The notes: a model not told the origin generated them from the letters alone. Shown: positions 6,937 to 14,550, counted from the first letter of the stretch. The stretch: 19,722 nt of DNA from Svornostia sp051306365 (GCA_051306365.1 JBPPNC010000102.1:1-19722); one strand, 5' to 3'. Translations and numbers: made by a program.

Positions 6937-8427
6937 TCAGGCTTGGTCCGCTCCGAGGGTCTGCAGGCCCGCCGCGGCGAGCTCTCCCTCCTCGGCCGCG
7001 AGCTCGTCCGTTTCGGCCGACGATGACGGCGCCGCGAACGTGTCACCGGGAAGCACCCACGCGAGCGCGGCCGCCGCGACGCACGCGATCGCGCCCACCA
7101 GGAACGTCCTGCTGTACGCGCCGGACGTCGGGAGCCCGCCGCCACCGCCGTCGAACGCGCGCAGGAGCGTGACGGCCAGGCCGCTGCCGATGGAGAACCC
7201 GACGTAGCGGCTCACCTGGTAGAAGCTCATCGCGCTGCTCGTCTCGTGCGACGGCACCGCGCCGACGATGAGCCCCGGCATCGCGGCGAAGGTGAAGCCC
7301 AGGCCGATGCCGATGATGCCCATCGTCACGAACGCCTGCCAGAGCGCATCTCCCGTCCCCGCGAAGAAGATCATGCCGGCGGCGATGACGAGCGAGCCGA
7401 TCGGGATCGTCGCGCGCGCCCCGGCGCGCCGGGCGACGGCGGGCTCCATCCTGCTCGCCAGCGCCGAGAGGGCCGAGAAGGGCACGAGCGCGAGGCCGGC
7501 AGCGAACACCGACTGGTCCATCTCGGTCGGCAACTGGACGACCTGGGTGACGAGCGAGATGCCGAGGTACATCGCGGTGCCCAGCACGAGCCCGGTGACG
7601 TTCGCTGTGAGCACCGCACGGCGGCGTACGAGCCGCAGATCCACGAGCGGGTGCTCGACGTGCAGCTCGTTGACGGTCCACAGCGCCAGGAGGGCGACGG
7701 CGAGCGCGAGCAGCCCGAGCGTGGAGCTCGAGCCCCAGCCCCAGTCGGAGCCTTTCTCCAGAGCGAGCAGGAGGGCGAGCACGCCGCCGCCGATCAGCGC
7801 GGCGCCGCGGACGTCGAGTCTGGCGTGGTCGTGCACCGACGGCCCGGCGTGCGGGACGAACGCTGCCGCGACGACGAGCGCCGCGGCGCTGGCGATCGCG
7901 CCGAACCAGAACGCGGCAGAGGCGTCGAAGTGCTCGGCGATGAACCCCGTGATCGGATAGCCCAGCCCGACGCCGGCGGCGCCGATGACCGAGAGCAGCG
8001 CGATGACCCTGGCCGACCGGCCGGACGGCAGATGATCGCGGGCCGAGGCCATCGTCAACGGCATGAGCGCGAGGCCGAGCCCCTGCAGCGCGCGACCTGC
8101 GACGAGCACCGGCAGCGTCCCGGCAAGGGCCGAGATCGCGCCGCCCAGGGAGACCAGGGCGAGACAGACGAGCAGGACGTGACGCCGCCGCGGGCCGTCG
8201 CCGAGGCGGCCGACGAGCGGCGAGGCGACCGCGCCGACCAGCAGCGTGGCGGTCAGCGACCACTGGGTCGCCCCGACGCTCGCGTGAAGGTCCTTCGCGA
8301 TGGTGGGGATCAGCGGCGCGCCGAGCGAGCTGATGACGGAGACGACGAGGCCGATCGCCAGCAGGGCCGGGACGAACGTGCGCTCGCGCGCTGGACGGAG
8401 CACGGTCGTCCCGGCCGCGTCGCTCAC
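6937..8427 (-). CDS. MFS drug-exporter-like transporter (14-helix DHA2 type)
   Basis: Proton-driven efflux permease in the cytoplasmic membrane. About 496 residues with roughly 14 hydrophobic helices; the loop motif GRLGDGPRRRHVLL after helix 2 is MFS motif A, and GVGLGYPITGFIAEHF in helix 5 is a variant of the antiporter motif C in which the usual Gly-Pro is Gly-Tyr-Pro. The tail after helix 14 is acidic. I chose GTG at 8427, because it gives the 4-nt GTGA overlap with the TetR stop, a classic coupled arrangement; GTG at 8439 would add four residues. The TetR-MFS pairing suggests substrate-induced efflux, but the substrate is unknown. Confidence 0.9.
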   Translation of the reverse strand: MSDAAGTTVLRPARERTFVPALLAIGLVVSVISSLGAPLIPTIAKDLHASVGATQWSLTATLLVGAVASPLVGRLGDGPRRRHVLLVCLALVSLGGAISALAGTLPVLVAGRALQGLGLALMPLTMASARDHLPSGRSARVIALLSVIGAAGVGLGYPITGFIAEHFDASAAFWFGAIASAAALVVAAAFVPHAGPSVHDHARLDVRGAALIGGGVLALLLALEKGSDWGWGSSSTLGLLALAVALLALWTVNELHVEHPLVDLRLVRRRAVLTANVTGLVLGTAMYLGISLVTQVVQLPTEMDQSVFAAGLALVPFSALSALASRMEPAVARRAGARATIPIGSLVIAAGMIFFAGTGDALWQAFVTMGIIGIGLGFTFAAMPGLIVGAVPSHETSSAMSFYQVSRYVGFSIGSGLAVTLLRAFDGGGGGLPTSGAYSRTFLVGAIACVAAAALAWVLPGDTFAAPSSSAETDELAAEEGELAAAGLQTLGADQA

Positions 8428-8996
8428 GCGTCGCCGCACAGGGCGTCGATCGCGGGGGCGAGGTGGGCGAGCACGTCGGCGGTCGACGCGTCGGCGAGGG
8501 CGGGCAGCATTCCGCCCGATCGCACGAGCGAGAGCCCGATCGTCGCCGCGACGACCATCGACGCGCAGAGCTCCGGATCGGCGACGCCGCGCTCGCGCAG
8601 GCGTTCGGCGAGTGGGGTGACCGTGCGGACCGCGAGGATCTCGCGCACCTGATCGCGCATGGCGTGGCTCAGCGTGGCGCTGACCATCGCGCGGCCGATC
8701 GGTCCGGCGCCCTGCGACTCATGACGGGTGACGATCCGCTGGGCGAACGCGTGCGCGTCGCCGCCCGTCCCCGGCCCCTGCGTCTCGGTCATCGCCGCGA
8801 GGTAGAGACCCTCCTTGCCGCCGAAGTAGCGGGCGATCAGCGCGGGGTCGACGGCGGCGCGCTCGCCGATCTCGCGGACGGTTGCCGCCTCGAACCCGCG
8901 TTCCTCGAAGAGTCCCGTCGCGGCATCGAGCAGCGCCCGCCGGCTCGCGTCGGCATCGTGGGTCCGTCGAGGTTTGTCATCAAGCGTTGACATCAC
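8424..8996 (-). CDS. TetR-family transcriptional regulator
   Basis: Probable autorepressor of the TetR-MFS operon. Of 190 residues, about 18-65 form the TetR helix-turn-helix (ALLDAATGLFEERGFEAATV, then IARYFGGKEGLYLA); the remainder is a ligand-binding/dimerisation domain that cannot be assigned to a ligand. The start is GTG at 8996 or the adjacent ATG at 8993. A -10 box TAATGT (9008-9003) ends 6 nt before the GTG, fitting a leaderless mRNA. Half-sites of a likely operator overlap the start. Translationally coupled to the exporter through a GTGA overlap. Confidence 0.93.
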   Translation of the reverse strand: MMSTLDDKPRRTHDADASRRALLDAATGLFEERGFEAATVREIGERAAVDPALIARYFGGKEGLYLAAMTETQGPGTGGDAHAFAQRIVTRHESQGAGPIGRAMVSATLSHAMRDQVREILAVRTVTPLAERLRERGVADPELCASMVVAATIGLSLVRSGGMLPALADASTADVLAHLAPAIDALCGDA

Positions 8997-9008
8997 GCGA
9001 TGACATTA
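8975..9008 (-). promoter_or_regulatory. TetR operator/promoter with three TGACA half-sites
   Basis: On the + strand TGTCA occurs at 8975-8979 and TGACA at 8988-8992 and 9001-9005, spaced exactly 13 nt apart. The first two form an inverted repeat across the first codons. A second imperfect palindrome (8988-9005, 14 of 18 positions symmetric) covers the start codon and touches the -10 box TAATGT (9008-9003). Placement suits autorepression. Confidence 0.55.
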
Positions 9009-9038
9009 GCAGCGCGCCGGAGGCTCGGGCGCGCAGCT

Positions 9039-9096
9039 CGAGGTGCGGGCCGTCAGCCGTGATGTGCGGCTGACGGCCTCGCCTGCGCGCACCTCG
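9039..9096. terminator. Long bulged hairpin between katG and the TetR gene
   Basis: Inner stem of 12 perfect pairs, GGCCGTCAGCCG (9048-9059)/CGGCTGACGGCC (9067-9078), with a 7-nt loop, stacked on an outer stem of 9 pairs, CGAGGTGCG (9039-9047)/CGCACCTCG (9088-9096), separated by a 9-nt one-sided bulge. It lies 24 nt after the katG stop. There is no U-tract, so it may act as a GC-type terminator or 3'-end stabiliser for the furA-katG mRNA, shielding the TetR promoter downstream. Confidence 0.65.
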
Positions 9097-9119
9097 TGCT
9101 CACGCGATGCCTTCTCGTC

Positions 9120-11357
9120 CTAGCGGACGTCGAAGCGGTCCAGCTCGGTGACCTTCGCCCACGCGGCGACGAAGTCCGTGACGAACTTCTCCTTCGCGTC
9201 GTCGCTGGCGTAGACCTCGGCCAGCGCGCGCAGCTCGGAGTTCGAGCCGAACAGGAGGTCGACGCGGCTGCCGGTCCACTTGCCGTCGCTGGACTCGAAC
9301 GTGTCGGCCGACGGCGACGTCGGCACCCACGTGGTGGCCAGGTCGAGCAGGTTCACGAAGAAATCGTTCGTGAGGGTGCCCGGCGCGTCCGTGAGAACGC
9401 CGACGGTCGACCCGCCCTGGTTGGCGCCGAGGACGCGCAGGCCCCCGACGAGGACGGTCATCTCCGGGGCGGTGAGCGTGAGCAGGTTCGCCCGATCGAT
9501 GAGCAGGTATTCGGCCGGGAGCGGGTGGTCCGCGCGGATCCAGTTGCGGAAGCCGTCGGCCGCGGGCTCGAGCGCCTCGAACGAGTCGACGTCCGTCTGC
9601 TCGAGTGTCGCGTCGACGCGGCCCGGGGTGAACGGGACCTCGATGTCGACGCCCGCCGCCTTCGCCGCCTGCTCGACGCCGACGGCGCCGGCCAGCACGA
9701 TGACGTCGGCCAGCGAGACGTCCTTGCTGAACGCCGACCGGACGCCTTCCAGCGCCTGCAGTGCGGTCGCCAGCTCGGCCGGATCGTTGACCTCCCAGTC
9801 CTTCTGGGGAGCGAGGCGCACGCGCGCGCCGTTCGCGCCGCCGCGCTTGTCGCTGCCGCGGAACGACGAGGCCGACGCCCACGCGGTCGAGACCAGCTGG
9901 GAGACGCTCAGGCCCGAGGCCGCGATCGCCGCCTTCAGCGCCGCCACGTCCTCCGCGCTGAGCGGCGCGGCCGTCGGGGCGGGAAGCGGGTCCTGCCAGA
10001 GGAGCTCCTCGTCCGGGACCTCCGGGCCGAGGTAGCGGGCGACCGGGCCCATGTCACGGTGCGTCAGCTTGAACCACGCACGCGCGAACGCGTCAGCGAA
10101 CTCGTCGGGGTTCTCGTGGAAGCGGCGGGAGATCGGCTCGTAGATCGGGTCCAAGCGCAGCGACAGGTCGGTCGTGAGCATCGTGGGCTTGCGCATCGCG
10201 CCGCCCTCGTTCGGGGCGGGGACGGTTGCCTCGGCGTCCTTGGCCACCCACTGGTGCGCGCCCGCGGGGCTCGTCTCGAGCTCCCACTCATGGCCGAAGA
10301 GCTTGTCGAAGAAGTCGTTCGTCCACTGCGTCGGGAACGACGTCCACGTGACCTCGAGGCCGGACGTGATCGTGTCCTGGAGCTTGCCGCTGCGGTAGGT
10401 CTGCTTCCAGCCCAGGCCCTGCTCCTCGAGCGGAGCCGCCTCGGGCTCGGGGCCGACGTACTGGTCGGGGTCGGCCGCGCCGTGGGTCTTGCCGAACGTG
10501 TGCCCGCCGGCGATCAGCGCGACGGTCTCCTCGTCGTTCATCGCCATGCGCGAGAACGTCTCGCGGATGTCGTGGGCGGCCGCGAGCGGATCGGGGTTCG
10601 CGCCCGGGCCCTCCGGGTTGACGTAGATCAGGCCCATCTGCACGGCGCCGAGCGGGCCCTCGAGCGCCTGCGCGTCCTTGACCGCGTCGCGCAGGGCGTC
10701 CGAGCCGCCGTAGCGGTACTGGTCGCCGAGCCACGTCGTCTCAGCGCCCCAGTAGACGTCCTCGTCGGGCTCCCACACGTCGGGGCGGCCGCCCGCGAAG
10801 CCGAAGGTCTCAAAGCCCATCGACTCCAGGGCGACGTTGCCCGCGAGGATCATGAGGTCGGCCCACGACAGGCTCTGGCCGTACTTCTTCTTGACCGGCC
10901 ACAGCAGGCGGCGCGCCTTGTCGAGGTTGCCGTTGTCCGGCCAGCTGTTCAGCGGGGCGAAGCGCTGCTGGCCGGTGCCGCCGCCGCCGCGGCCGTCGCC
11001 GATGCGGTACGTGCCGGCGCTGTGCCACGCCATGCGGATCATGAACGGGCCGTAGTGGCCGAAGTCCGCGGGCCACCAGTCCTGCGAGGTCGTGAGGATC
11101 TCCTCGATGTCCTGCTTGACCGCGGGGAGGTCGAGGCTCTGGAACGCCTCGGCGTAGTCGAACTCCTCGCCGAGCGGGTTGGCCTCCGCGGGGTTCTTCG
11201 CGAGGATCTTCAGGTTCAGGCGGTTCGGCCACCAGGCGGCGTTGCCGCTGCCCTGGGTCGGGTGCGGGAGTTGGCCGTTGTGGGCGACGGGGCAGCCGCC
11301 GGACTGCTCGTCGTTCATCTCGCCGACGACGGCGTCGTCATGGTGCTGGTCAGACAA
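9120..11357 (-). CDS. katG: Catalase-peroxidase KatG
   Basis: Bifunctional haem enzyme that dismutates hydrogen peroxide and oxidises small donors. From the TTG start it has 745 residues, the usual length. Distal pocket R108, W111 and H112 (RMAWHSAGTYR); Y245 (MGLIYVNPEGP) and M271 (ETFSRMAMND) complete the Met-Tyr-Trp crosslink with W111, at the same mutual spacing as W107-Y229-M255 of M. tuberculosis KatG; proximal haem ligand H286 (AGGHTFGKTHG). The C-terminal half is the non-haem duplicated domain. The frame stays open upstream to 11474, but that is furA sequence in another frame; the TTG at 11357 follows AAAGGG by 5 nt and gives a normal KatG N-terminus. It overlaps the end of furA by 8 nt, so the pair is translationally coupled and controlled from the furA promoter. 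Confidence 0.96.
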   Translation of the reverse strand: MSDQHHDDAVVGEMNDEQSGGCPVAHNGQLPHPTQGSGNAAWWPNRLNLKILAKNPAEANPLGEEFDYAEAFQSLDLPAVKQDIEEILTTSQDWWPADFGHYGPFMIRMAWHSAGTYRIGDGRGGGGTGQQRFAPLNSWPDNGNLDKARRLLWPVKKKYGQSLSWADLMILAGNVALESMGFETFGFAGGRPDVWEPDEDVYWGAETTWLGDQYRYGGSDALRDAVKDAQALEGPLGAVQMGLIYVNPEGPGANPDPLAAAHDIRETFSRMAMNDEETVALIAGGHTFGKTHGAADPDQYVGPEPEAAPLEEQGLGWKQTYRSGKLQDTITSGLEVTWTSFPTQWTNDFFDKLFGHEWELETSPAGAHQWVAKDAEATVPAPNEGGAMRKPTMLTTDLSLRLDPIYEPISRRFHENPDEFADAFARAWFKLTHRDMGPVARYLGPEVPDEELLWQDPLPAPTAAPLSAEDVAALKAAIAASGLSVSQLVSTAWASASSFRGSDKRGGANGARVRLAPQKDWEVNDPAELATALQALEGVRSAFSKDVSLADVIVLAGAVGVEQAAKAAGVDIEVPFTPGRVDATLEQTDVDSFEALEPAADGFRNWIRADHPLPAEYLLIDRANLLTLTAPEMTVLVGGLRVLGANQGGSTVGVLTDAPGTLTNDFFVNLLDLATTWVPTSPSADTFESSDGKWTGSRVDLLFGSNSELRALAEVYASDDAKEKFVTDFVAAWAKVTELDRFDVR

Positions 11358-11796
11358 GGTGACCCTTTCGGGGATCGGAGGGTGAACACGCGGGACACAG
11401 GCCCCAGTAGATGACCTCGGCTTCGTCGATGACGAACCCGTGGTGCTCGTCGGGGGTGAGGCAGGGTGCGGCACCGACGGCGCAGTCGACGTCGGCGATG
11501 GCGCCGCACGACCGGCACACGACGTGGTGATGGTTGTCTGCGACCCGCGATTCGTAGCGGGCCACGGAGCCCAGCGGCTGGATGCGCCGCAGCAGGATCG
11601 CGTCGGTCAGGGCCTGCAGGACGTCGTAGACGGCCTGGTGGGAGACCTCGCCGAGTTCGTCGCGCACGTGACCGATGATCGAGTTCGTATCGGCGTGCGG
11701 ATGGTCGTACACGGCGGCAAGGACCGCGACACGAGGACGGGTGACGCGCAGGGAGGCCCCGCGCAGCAGCTGCTCGAGTTCGGGGGCCGCCGGCAC
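11350..11796 (-). CDS. furA: FurA, Fur-family redox-sensing repressor of katG
   Basis: Metal-dependent repressor that in mycobacteria and Streptomyces controls its own operon with katG and is inactivated by peroxide. From GTG at 11796 it has 148 residues: winged helix (about 16-85, recognition helix SHQAVYDVLQAL), then HHHVVCRSC (C94, C97), DVDCAVG and CPAC (C134, C137). The two CxxC motifs can hold structural zinc. It strongly resembles mycobacterial FurA (TRPRVAVL, VARYESRV, EAEVIYWGLCP). TTG at 11817 would add seven residues, but GTG 11796 lies 7 nt after a -10-like CATACT and matches the length of homologues. Confidence 0.95.
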   Translation of the reverse strand: MPAAPELEQLLRGASLRVTRPRVAVLAAVYDHPHADTNSIIGHVRDELGEVSHQAVYDVLQALTDAILLRRIQPLGSVARYESRVADNHHHVVCRSCGAIADVDCAVGAAPCLTPDEHHGFVIDEAEVIYWGLCPACSPSDPRKGHLV

Positions 11797-11803
11797 GCGG
11801 GCG

Positions 11804-11836
11804 AGTATGCCACACAATCTGGAGTCAATCCAGAAT
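11804..11836 (-). promoter_or_regulatory. furA promoter with palindromic FurA-type operator
   Basis: The perfect arms TCTGGA/TCCAGA (11818-11823/11829-11834) flank 5 nt, with an extra A/T pair making 7 of 8 symmetric positions over 11816-11836. On the transcribed strand this reads as an AT-rich TTGACTCCAGA segment, similar to what I remember of mycobacterial FurA boxes. The -10-like CATACT is 11809-11804, ending 7 nt before GTG 11796. Autoregulation is inferred from the FurA family. Confidence 0.65.
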
Positions 11837-12433
11837 AATTCCCGCGCTCCCCGGGTTGGTCGCGGTGACGAACCACACAGACGCGCGCCCGACGATCGAT
11901 CCGTCCGCGTGCCGCCACGATGCGAAGCGGTCGGCGACGGCCTCGGCGATCTCGGGCCGGCGGCGCTCGCCGTGCTCGCCGTGCACGACCTCTTCGGTCT
12001 CCGCCCAGATCGCGCTGTCCTGCTTGCGCCGCCAGCAGACCTTGTTCAGCCTGCCTCCCGGCACGAGGGCGCCGCGGATCGCGCGCATCGCAGGCACCGG
12101 CGCGGCGAAGAACTGCGTCCCCACGCGCGAGAACGCGTAGTCGAAGCTCGGGTCCCAGGAGGCGGTCTGCGCATCGGAGACCTCGAACGCCACGTGCTTC
12201 GCGCCCGCCGCCGCGGCCTCATCGCGGGCGTCGTCGATGAAGCGCGAGGACGAATCGGTGCCGAGCGCGAAGCCCTCCGGGCCCGTCAGTTCTGCGAGCC
12301 GCCGGGTGGTGTCGCCGAACCCGCAGCCGACGTCGATGCAGCGCCCGCCCTCGGGCGGAGGCATGCGGGTGAAGGCCTCGTCGGTGAGGTCGCCGAGCGA
12401 CTCGACGAAGACCTCGCGCGGCCAGTCTATGTT
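11825..12433 (-). pseudogene. Degenerate SAM-dependent methyltransferase, truncated and internally deleted
   Basis: The Rossmann methyltransferase core is clear: WPREVFVESLGDLTDEAF, then the SAM-binding loop CIDVGCGFGDTTRRLA, FDYAFSRVGTQFFAAPVPAMR and GALVPGGRLNKVCWRRKQD. Relatives I recall have an N-terminal lead-in of about 20 residues and, after the WRRK segment, some 80-90 more residues (including a TCGPGPFSM motif) before the end. Here the lead-in is replaced by the stop region of exonuclease III, with no start codon before an ATG at 12364, and after AETEEVV the frame jumps directly to the family's C-terminus (DGSIVGRASVWFVTATNPG). The last residues run into the furA operator, where the stop codon lies. 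A shortened active protein from 12364 (179 aa) is possible but less likely. Confidence 0.7.
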
Positions 12434-13296
12434 CTGGACTGCGGCAGCTTGGCCGTGCCGCGCGGCGCCGCCGGCGCGGAGGGCGGCGGCACGACCGGGC
12501 CGATGTCCCCGTCGGGCGCCTCGTCGAGATCTACGATGACCGGCGCGTGGTCGCTCGGGCCCTTGCCCTTGCGGGCCTGGCGGTCGACCCACGCGGCCTT
12601 GACCCGATCTGCGACGGCGTCCCCGGCGAGCACGAGGTCGATCCGCATCCCGAGGTCCTTGTGGAACATGCCGGCACGGTAGTCCCAGTAGGTGAAGACG
12701 CGCGCGTCGGGCCAGCGGTCGCGGACGACGTCGTGCAGGCCGACACCCTGCAGGTCGGCGAGCGCGGCGCGCTCGGGCGCGGTGACGTGCGTGTGGCCGG
12801 CGTACGCGGCGGCGTCGAAGACGTCGTCGTCGGTGGGCGCGATGTTCACGTCGCCGAGGACGACGGTCGTGGAGGGGTCGCCCGCCGCCACGATGTCCCG
12901 CAGTGTCGCGAGCCAGGCGAGCTTGTAGCGGTAGTGGTCGGAGTCCGGCTCGCGGCCGTTCGGGACGTAGACCGACACGACGCGGACGCCGCCGCACGTC
13001 GCGGCCACGGCGCGCGCCTCCTGGTGCGGGAACCCCGGGCCGCCCGGAAGTCCGTCGACGACGTCGTCGAGGCCGACCCGCGAGAGGATCGCCACGCCGT
13101 TCCACTGCGCCTCGCCGTGGGCGGCGACCTCGTAGCCGCGCTCGGCCAGCGGCGCGGAGAGCAACGCGTCGAAGGCGCCATCGGCGAGCTTGGTCTCCTG
13201 CAGGCAGACGACGTCGGGGCGGCGCTCGTCGAGCCACGGCAGCAGCCGCGGGAGGCGCTGCTTGACCGAGTTGACGTTCCAGGTCGAGAAACGCAT
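12427..13296 (-). CDS. xthA: Exonuclease III / AP endonuclease
   Basis: Mg-dependent endonuclease/exonuclease/phosphatase-fold enzyme that cuts at abasic sites and trims 3' blocks in base-excision repair. Motifs in order: WNVNSVKQRL at the N-terminus, CLQETKL (metal Glu), WNGVAILSR, YVPNG, GDVNIAP (catalytic Asp/Asn), RIDLVLA, and the closing SDHAPVIVDL (Asp-His pair). The ATG at 13296 is chosen because the motif starts there; the frame stays open upstream without homology. 289 residues, about 30 more than usual: a Pro/Ala-rich tail after SDHAPVIVDL runs to the junction with the decayed methyltransferase and probably arose when that junction formed. TACGCT ends 7 nt before the ATG, suggesting a leaderless mRNA. 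Confidence 0.93.
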   Translation of the reverse strand: MRFSTWNVNSVKQRLPRLLPWLDERRPDVVCLQETKLADGAFDALLSAPLAERGYEVAAHGEAQWNGVAILSRVGLDDVVDGLPGGPGFPHQEARAVAATCGGVRVVSVYVPNGREPDSDHYRYKLAWLATLRDIVAAGDPSTTVVLGDVNIAPTDDDVFDAAAYAGHTHVTAPERAALADLQGVGLHDVVRDRWPDARVFTYWDYRAGMFHKDLGMRIDLVLAGDAVADRVKAAWVDRQARKGKGPSDHAPVIVDLDEAPDGDIGPVVPPPSAPAAPRGTAKLPQSRT

Positions 13297-13303
13297 GCCG
13301 CGC

Positions 13304-13309
13304 AGCGTA
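13304..13309 (-). promoter_or_regulatory. Leaderless -10 box of the exonuclease III gene
   Basis: TACGCT on the - strand, ending 7 nt before ATG 13296. No Shine-Dalgarno sequence lies between. The -35 is not evident. Confidence 0.5.
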
Positions 13310-13319
13310 CGCGGAGGGC

Positions 13320-13448
13320 CACCTGACATGGATGCGAGACGGACTCGGCGATCGATTCGTCCAGGGAGTCCTGTTCCACACGGGCCCGCACGTGATCCAT
13401 CTGGCCGATCGCATCGTCGCTGCTCCCATCTCGACGATCCGGCGCTGA
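13320..13448 (+). pseudogene. C-terminal remnant of an AAA ATPase with DUF4143 domain
   Basis: In the gap between exonuclease III and the polymerase gene, a + strand frame reads HLTWMRDGLGDRFVQGVLFH, then TGPHVIHLADRIVAAPISTIRR, and stops with TGA at 13446-13448. This closely resembles the end of ATP-binding proteins with a DUF4143 C-terminal domain, which typically close with LGDRFVAGVVLHTG followed by a Leu-Pro-Ile-Ser-type ending. Only about 42 residues remain; the frame upstream is exonuclease III DNA on the other strand, so the rest is gone. No start codon or ribosome site fits. Recognition is from memory of the family. Confidence 0.65.
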
Positions 13449-13458
13449 GGCCCACGGG

Positions 13459-13486
13459 TTGCGCCGACGGCGCCGTGACGTAGAAC
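13459..13486 (+). promoter_or_regulatory. Promoter of the polymerase-domain gene
   Basis: TTGCGC (13459-13464) and TAGAAC (13481-13486) with a 16-nt spacer; the -10 ends 7 nt before ATG 13494, so the mRNA is probably leaderless. TAGAAC lacks the usual final T. Confidence 0.5.
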
Positions 13487-13493
13487 TCTGGGC

Positions 13494-14546
13494 ATGGCCT
13501 CACCCGCCACCACCGTCGACGCCGCCGGCCGCGAGGTCCGGGTCTCGAACCCCGACCGCGTCATCTTTCCCGCGACGGAGCGCACGCCGGAGCTGACGAA
13601 GCTCGATGTCGTCGAGTACTACGTCGCCGTGGCCGGCGGGATCATGCGGGCCCTCGACCGGCGGCCGACCACGCTCGAGCGCTGGCCGAAGGGGGTGCAC
13701 GAGGGCATCGTCCTGTCGACGCGCGGGAAGGGCGGGGGCGACGCGTTCTTCCAAAAGCGCATCCCCCGCGGCGCGCCCGACTACGTCGAGACCGCGCGGA
13801 TCACCTTCCCGTCAGGGCGCCACGCCGACGAGGTCTGTCCGACCGAGCCCGCGGTCGTGGCCTGGGCGACGCAGATGGGCACGATCACGTTCCATCCGTG
13901 GCCGGTGCGCCGGGACGATGTCGACCACCCCGACGAGCTGCGTCTCGATCTCGACCCGCAGCCCGGGACGGACTTCGCCGACGCCGTGCGCGTCGCGGGA
14001 ACAGCCCGTGAGCTGCTCGCCGAGCTCGGCTACATCGGCTTCCCGAAGACGTCCGGTGGGCGTGGGGTCCACATCTACGTCCGGATCGAGCCCGCCTGGA
14101 CCTTCACCGACATGCGCCATGCCGCGATCGCGTTCGGCCGCGAGCTCGAGCGGCGGTTGCCCGGCGAGGTCACGACGAAGTGGTGGAAGGAGGAGCGCGG
14201 CGAGCGCATCTTCGTCGACTACAACCAGAACGCGCGGGACCGCACGATCGCCTCGGCGTACAGCATCCGCCCGAAGCCGGGGGCACCCGTGTCGGCGCCC
14301 GTCGACTGGGACGAGCTGCCGGAGATCACCCCCGAGGACTTCACCGTGGCCACGATGCCCGCCCGGTTCGAGGAGGTGGGCGACAAGCACGCCGCCATCG
14401 ACGAGGTCGCCCACTCGCTGCAGCCGCTGCTGGACCTCTACGAGCGCGACGAGCAGGGCGATATGCCGTACCCGCCCGACTATCCGAAGATGCCGGGCGA
14501 GCCCAAGCGCGTGCAGCCCTCGCGCGATCGGGACCGCAAGTCCTAG
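13494..14546 (+). CDS. Stand-alone LigD-type polymerase/primase domain protein (PolD1-like)
   Basis: Archaeo-eukaryotic-primase-fold nucleotidyltransferase, related to the polymerase domain of the NHEJ ligase LigD. 350 residues. The metal triad is D152 and D154 (LRLDLDPQ) and D242 (FVDYNQN); the nucleotide-binding loop is SGGRGVHIY (187-195), and the N-terminal segment VSNPDRVIFP is typical. There is no ligase or nuclease domain and no Ku gene in the window. Length and layout match the free-standing mycobacterial enzymes PolD1 (Rv3730c) rather than LigD; those add ribo- and deoxyribonucleotides and fill short gaps. It stands divergent from exonuclease III, so a gap-repair role is plausible. 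Its stop is 4 nt from the convergent thioredoxin stop. Confidence 0.93.
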   Translation: MASPATTVDAAGREVRVSNPDRVIFPATERTPELTKLDVVEYYVAVAGGIMRALDRRPTTLERWPKGVHEGIVLSTRGKGGGDAFFQKRIPRGAPDYVETARITFPSGRHADEVCPTEPAVVAWATQMGTITFHPWPVRRDDVDHPDELRLDLDPQPGTDFADAVRVAGTARELLAELGYIGFPKTSGGRGVHIYVRIEPAWTFTDMRHAAIAFGRELERRLPGEVTTKWWKEERGERIFVDYNQNARDRTIASAYSIRPKPGAPVSAPVDWDELPEITPEDFTVATMPARFEEVGDKHAAIDEVAHSLQPLLDLYERDEQGDMPYPPDYPKMPGEPKRVQPSRDRDRKS

Positions 14547-14550
14547 CTCG

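Noticed and set aside
9096..11414. Very long open frame on the + strand, opposite katG
   Set aside because: It is the mirror of KatG in GC-rich DNA: Arg/Val/Gly/Asp-rich with no recognisable domain.
11358..11474. Upstream extension of katG by 39 residues
   Set aside because: That DNA is the 3' part of furA in another frame; the extra residues do not look like KatG, and TTG 11357 has a good ribosome site.
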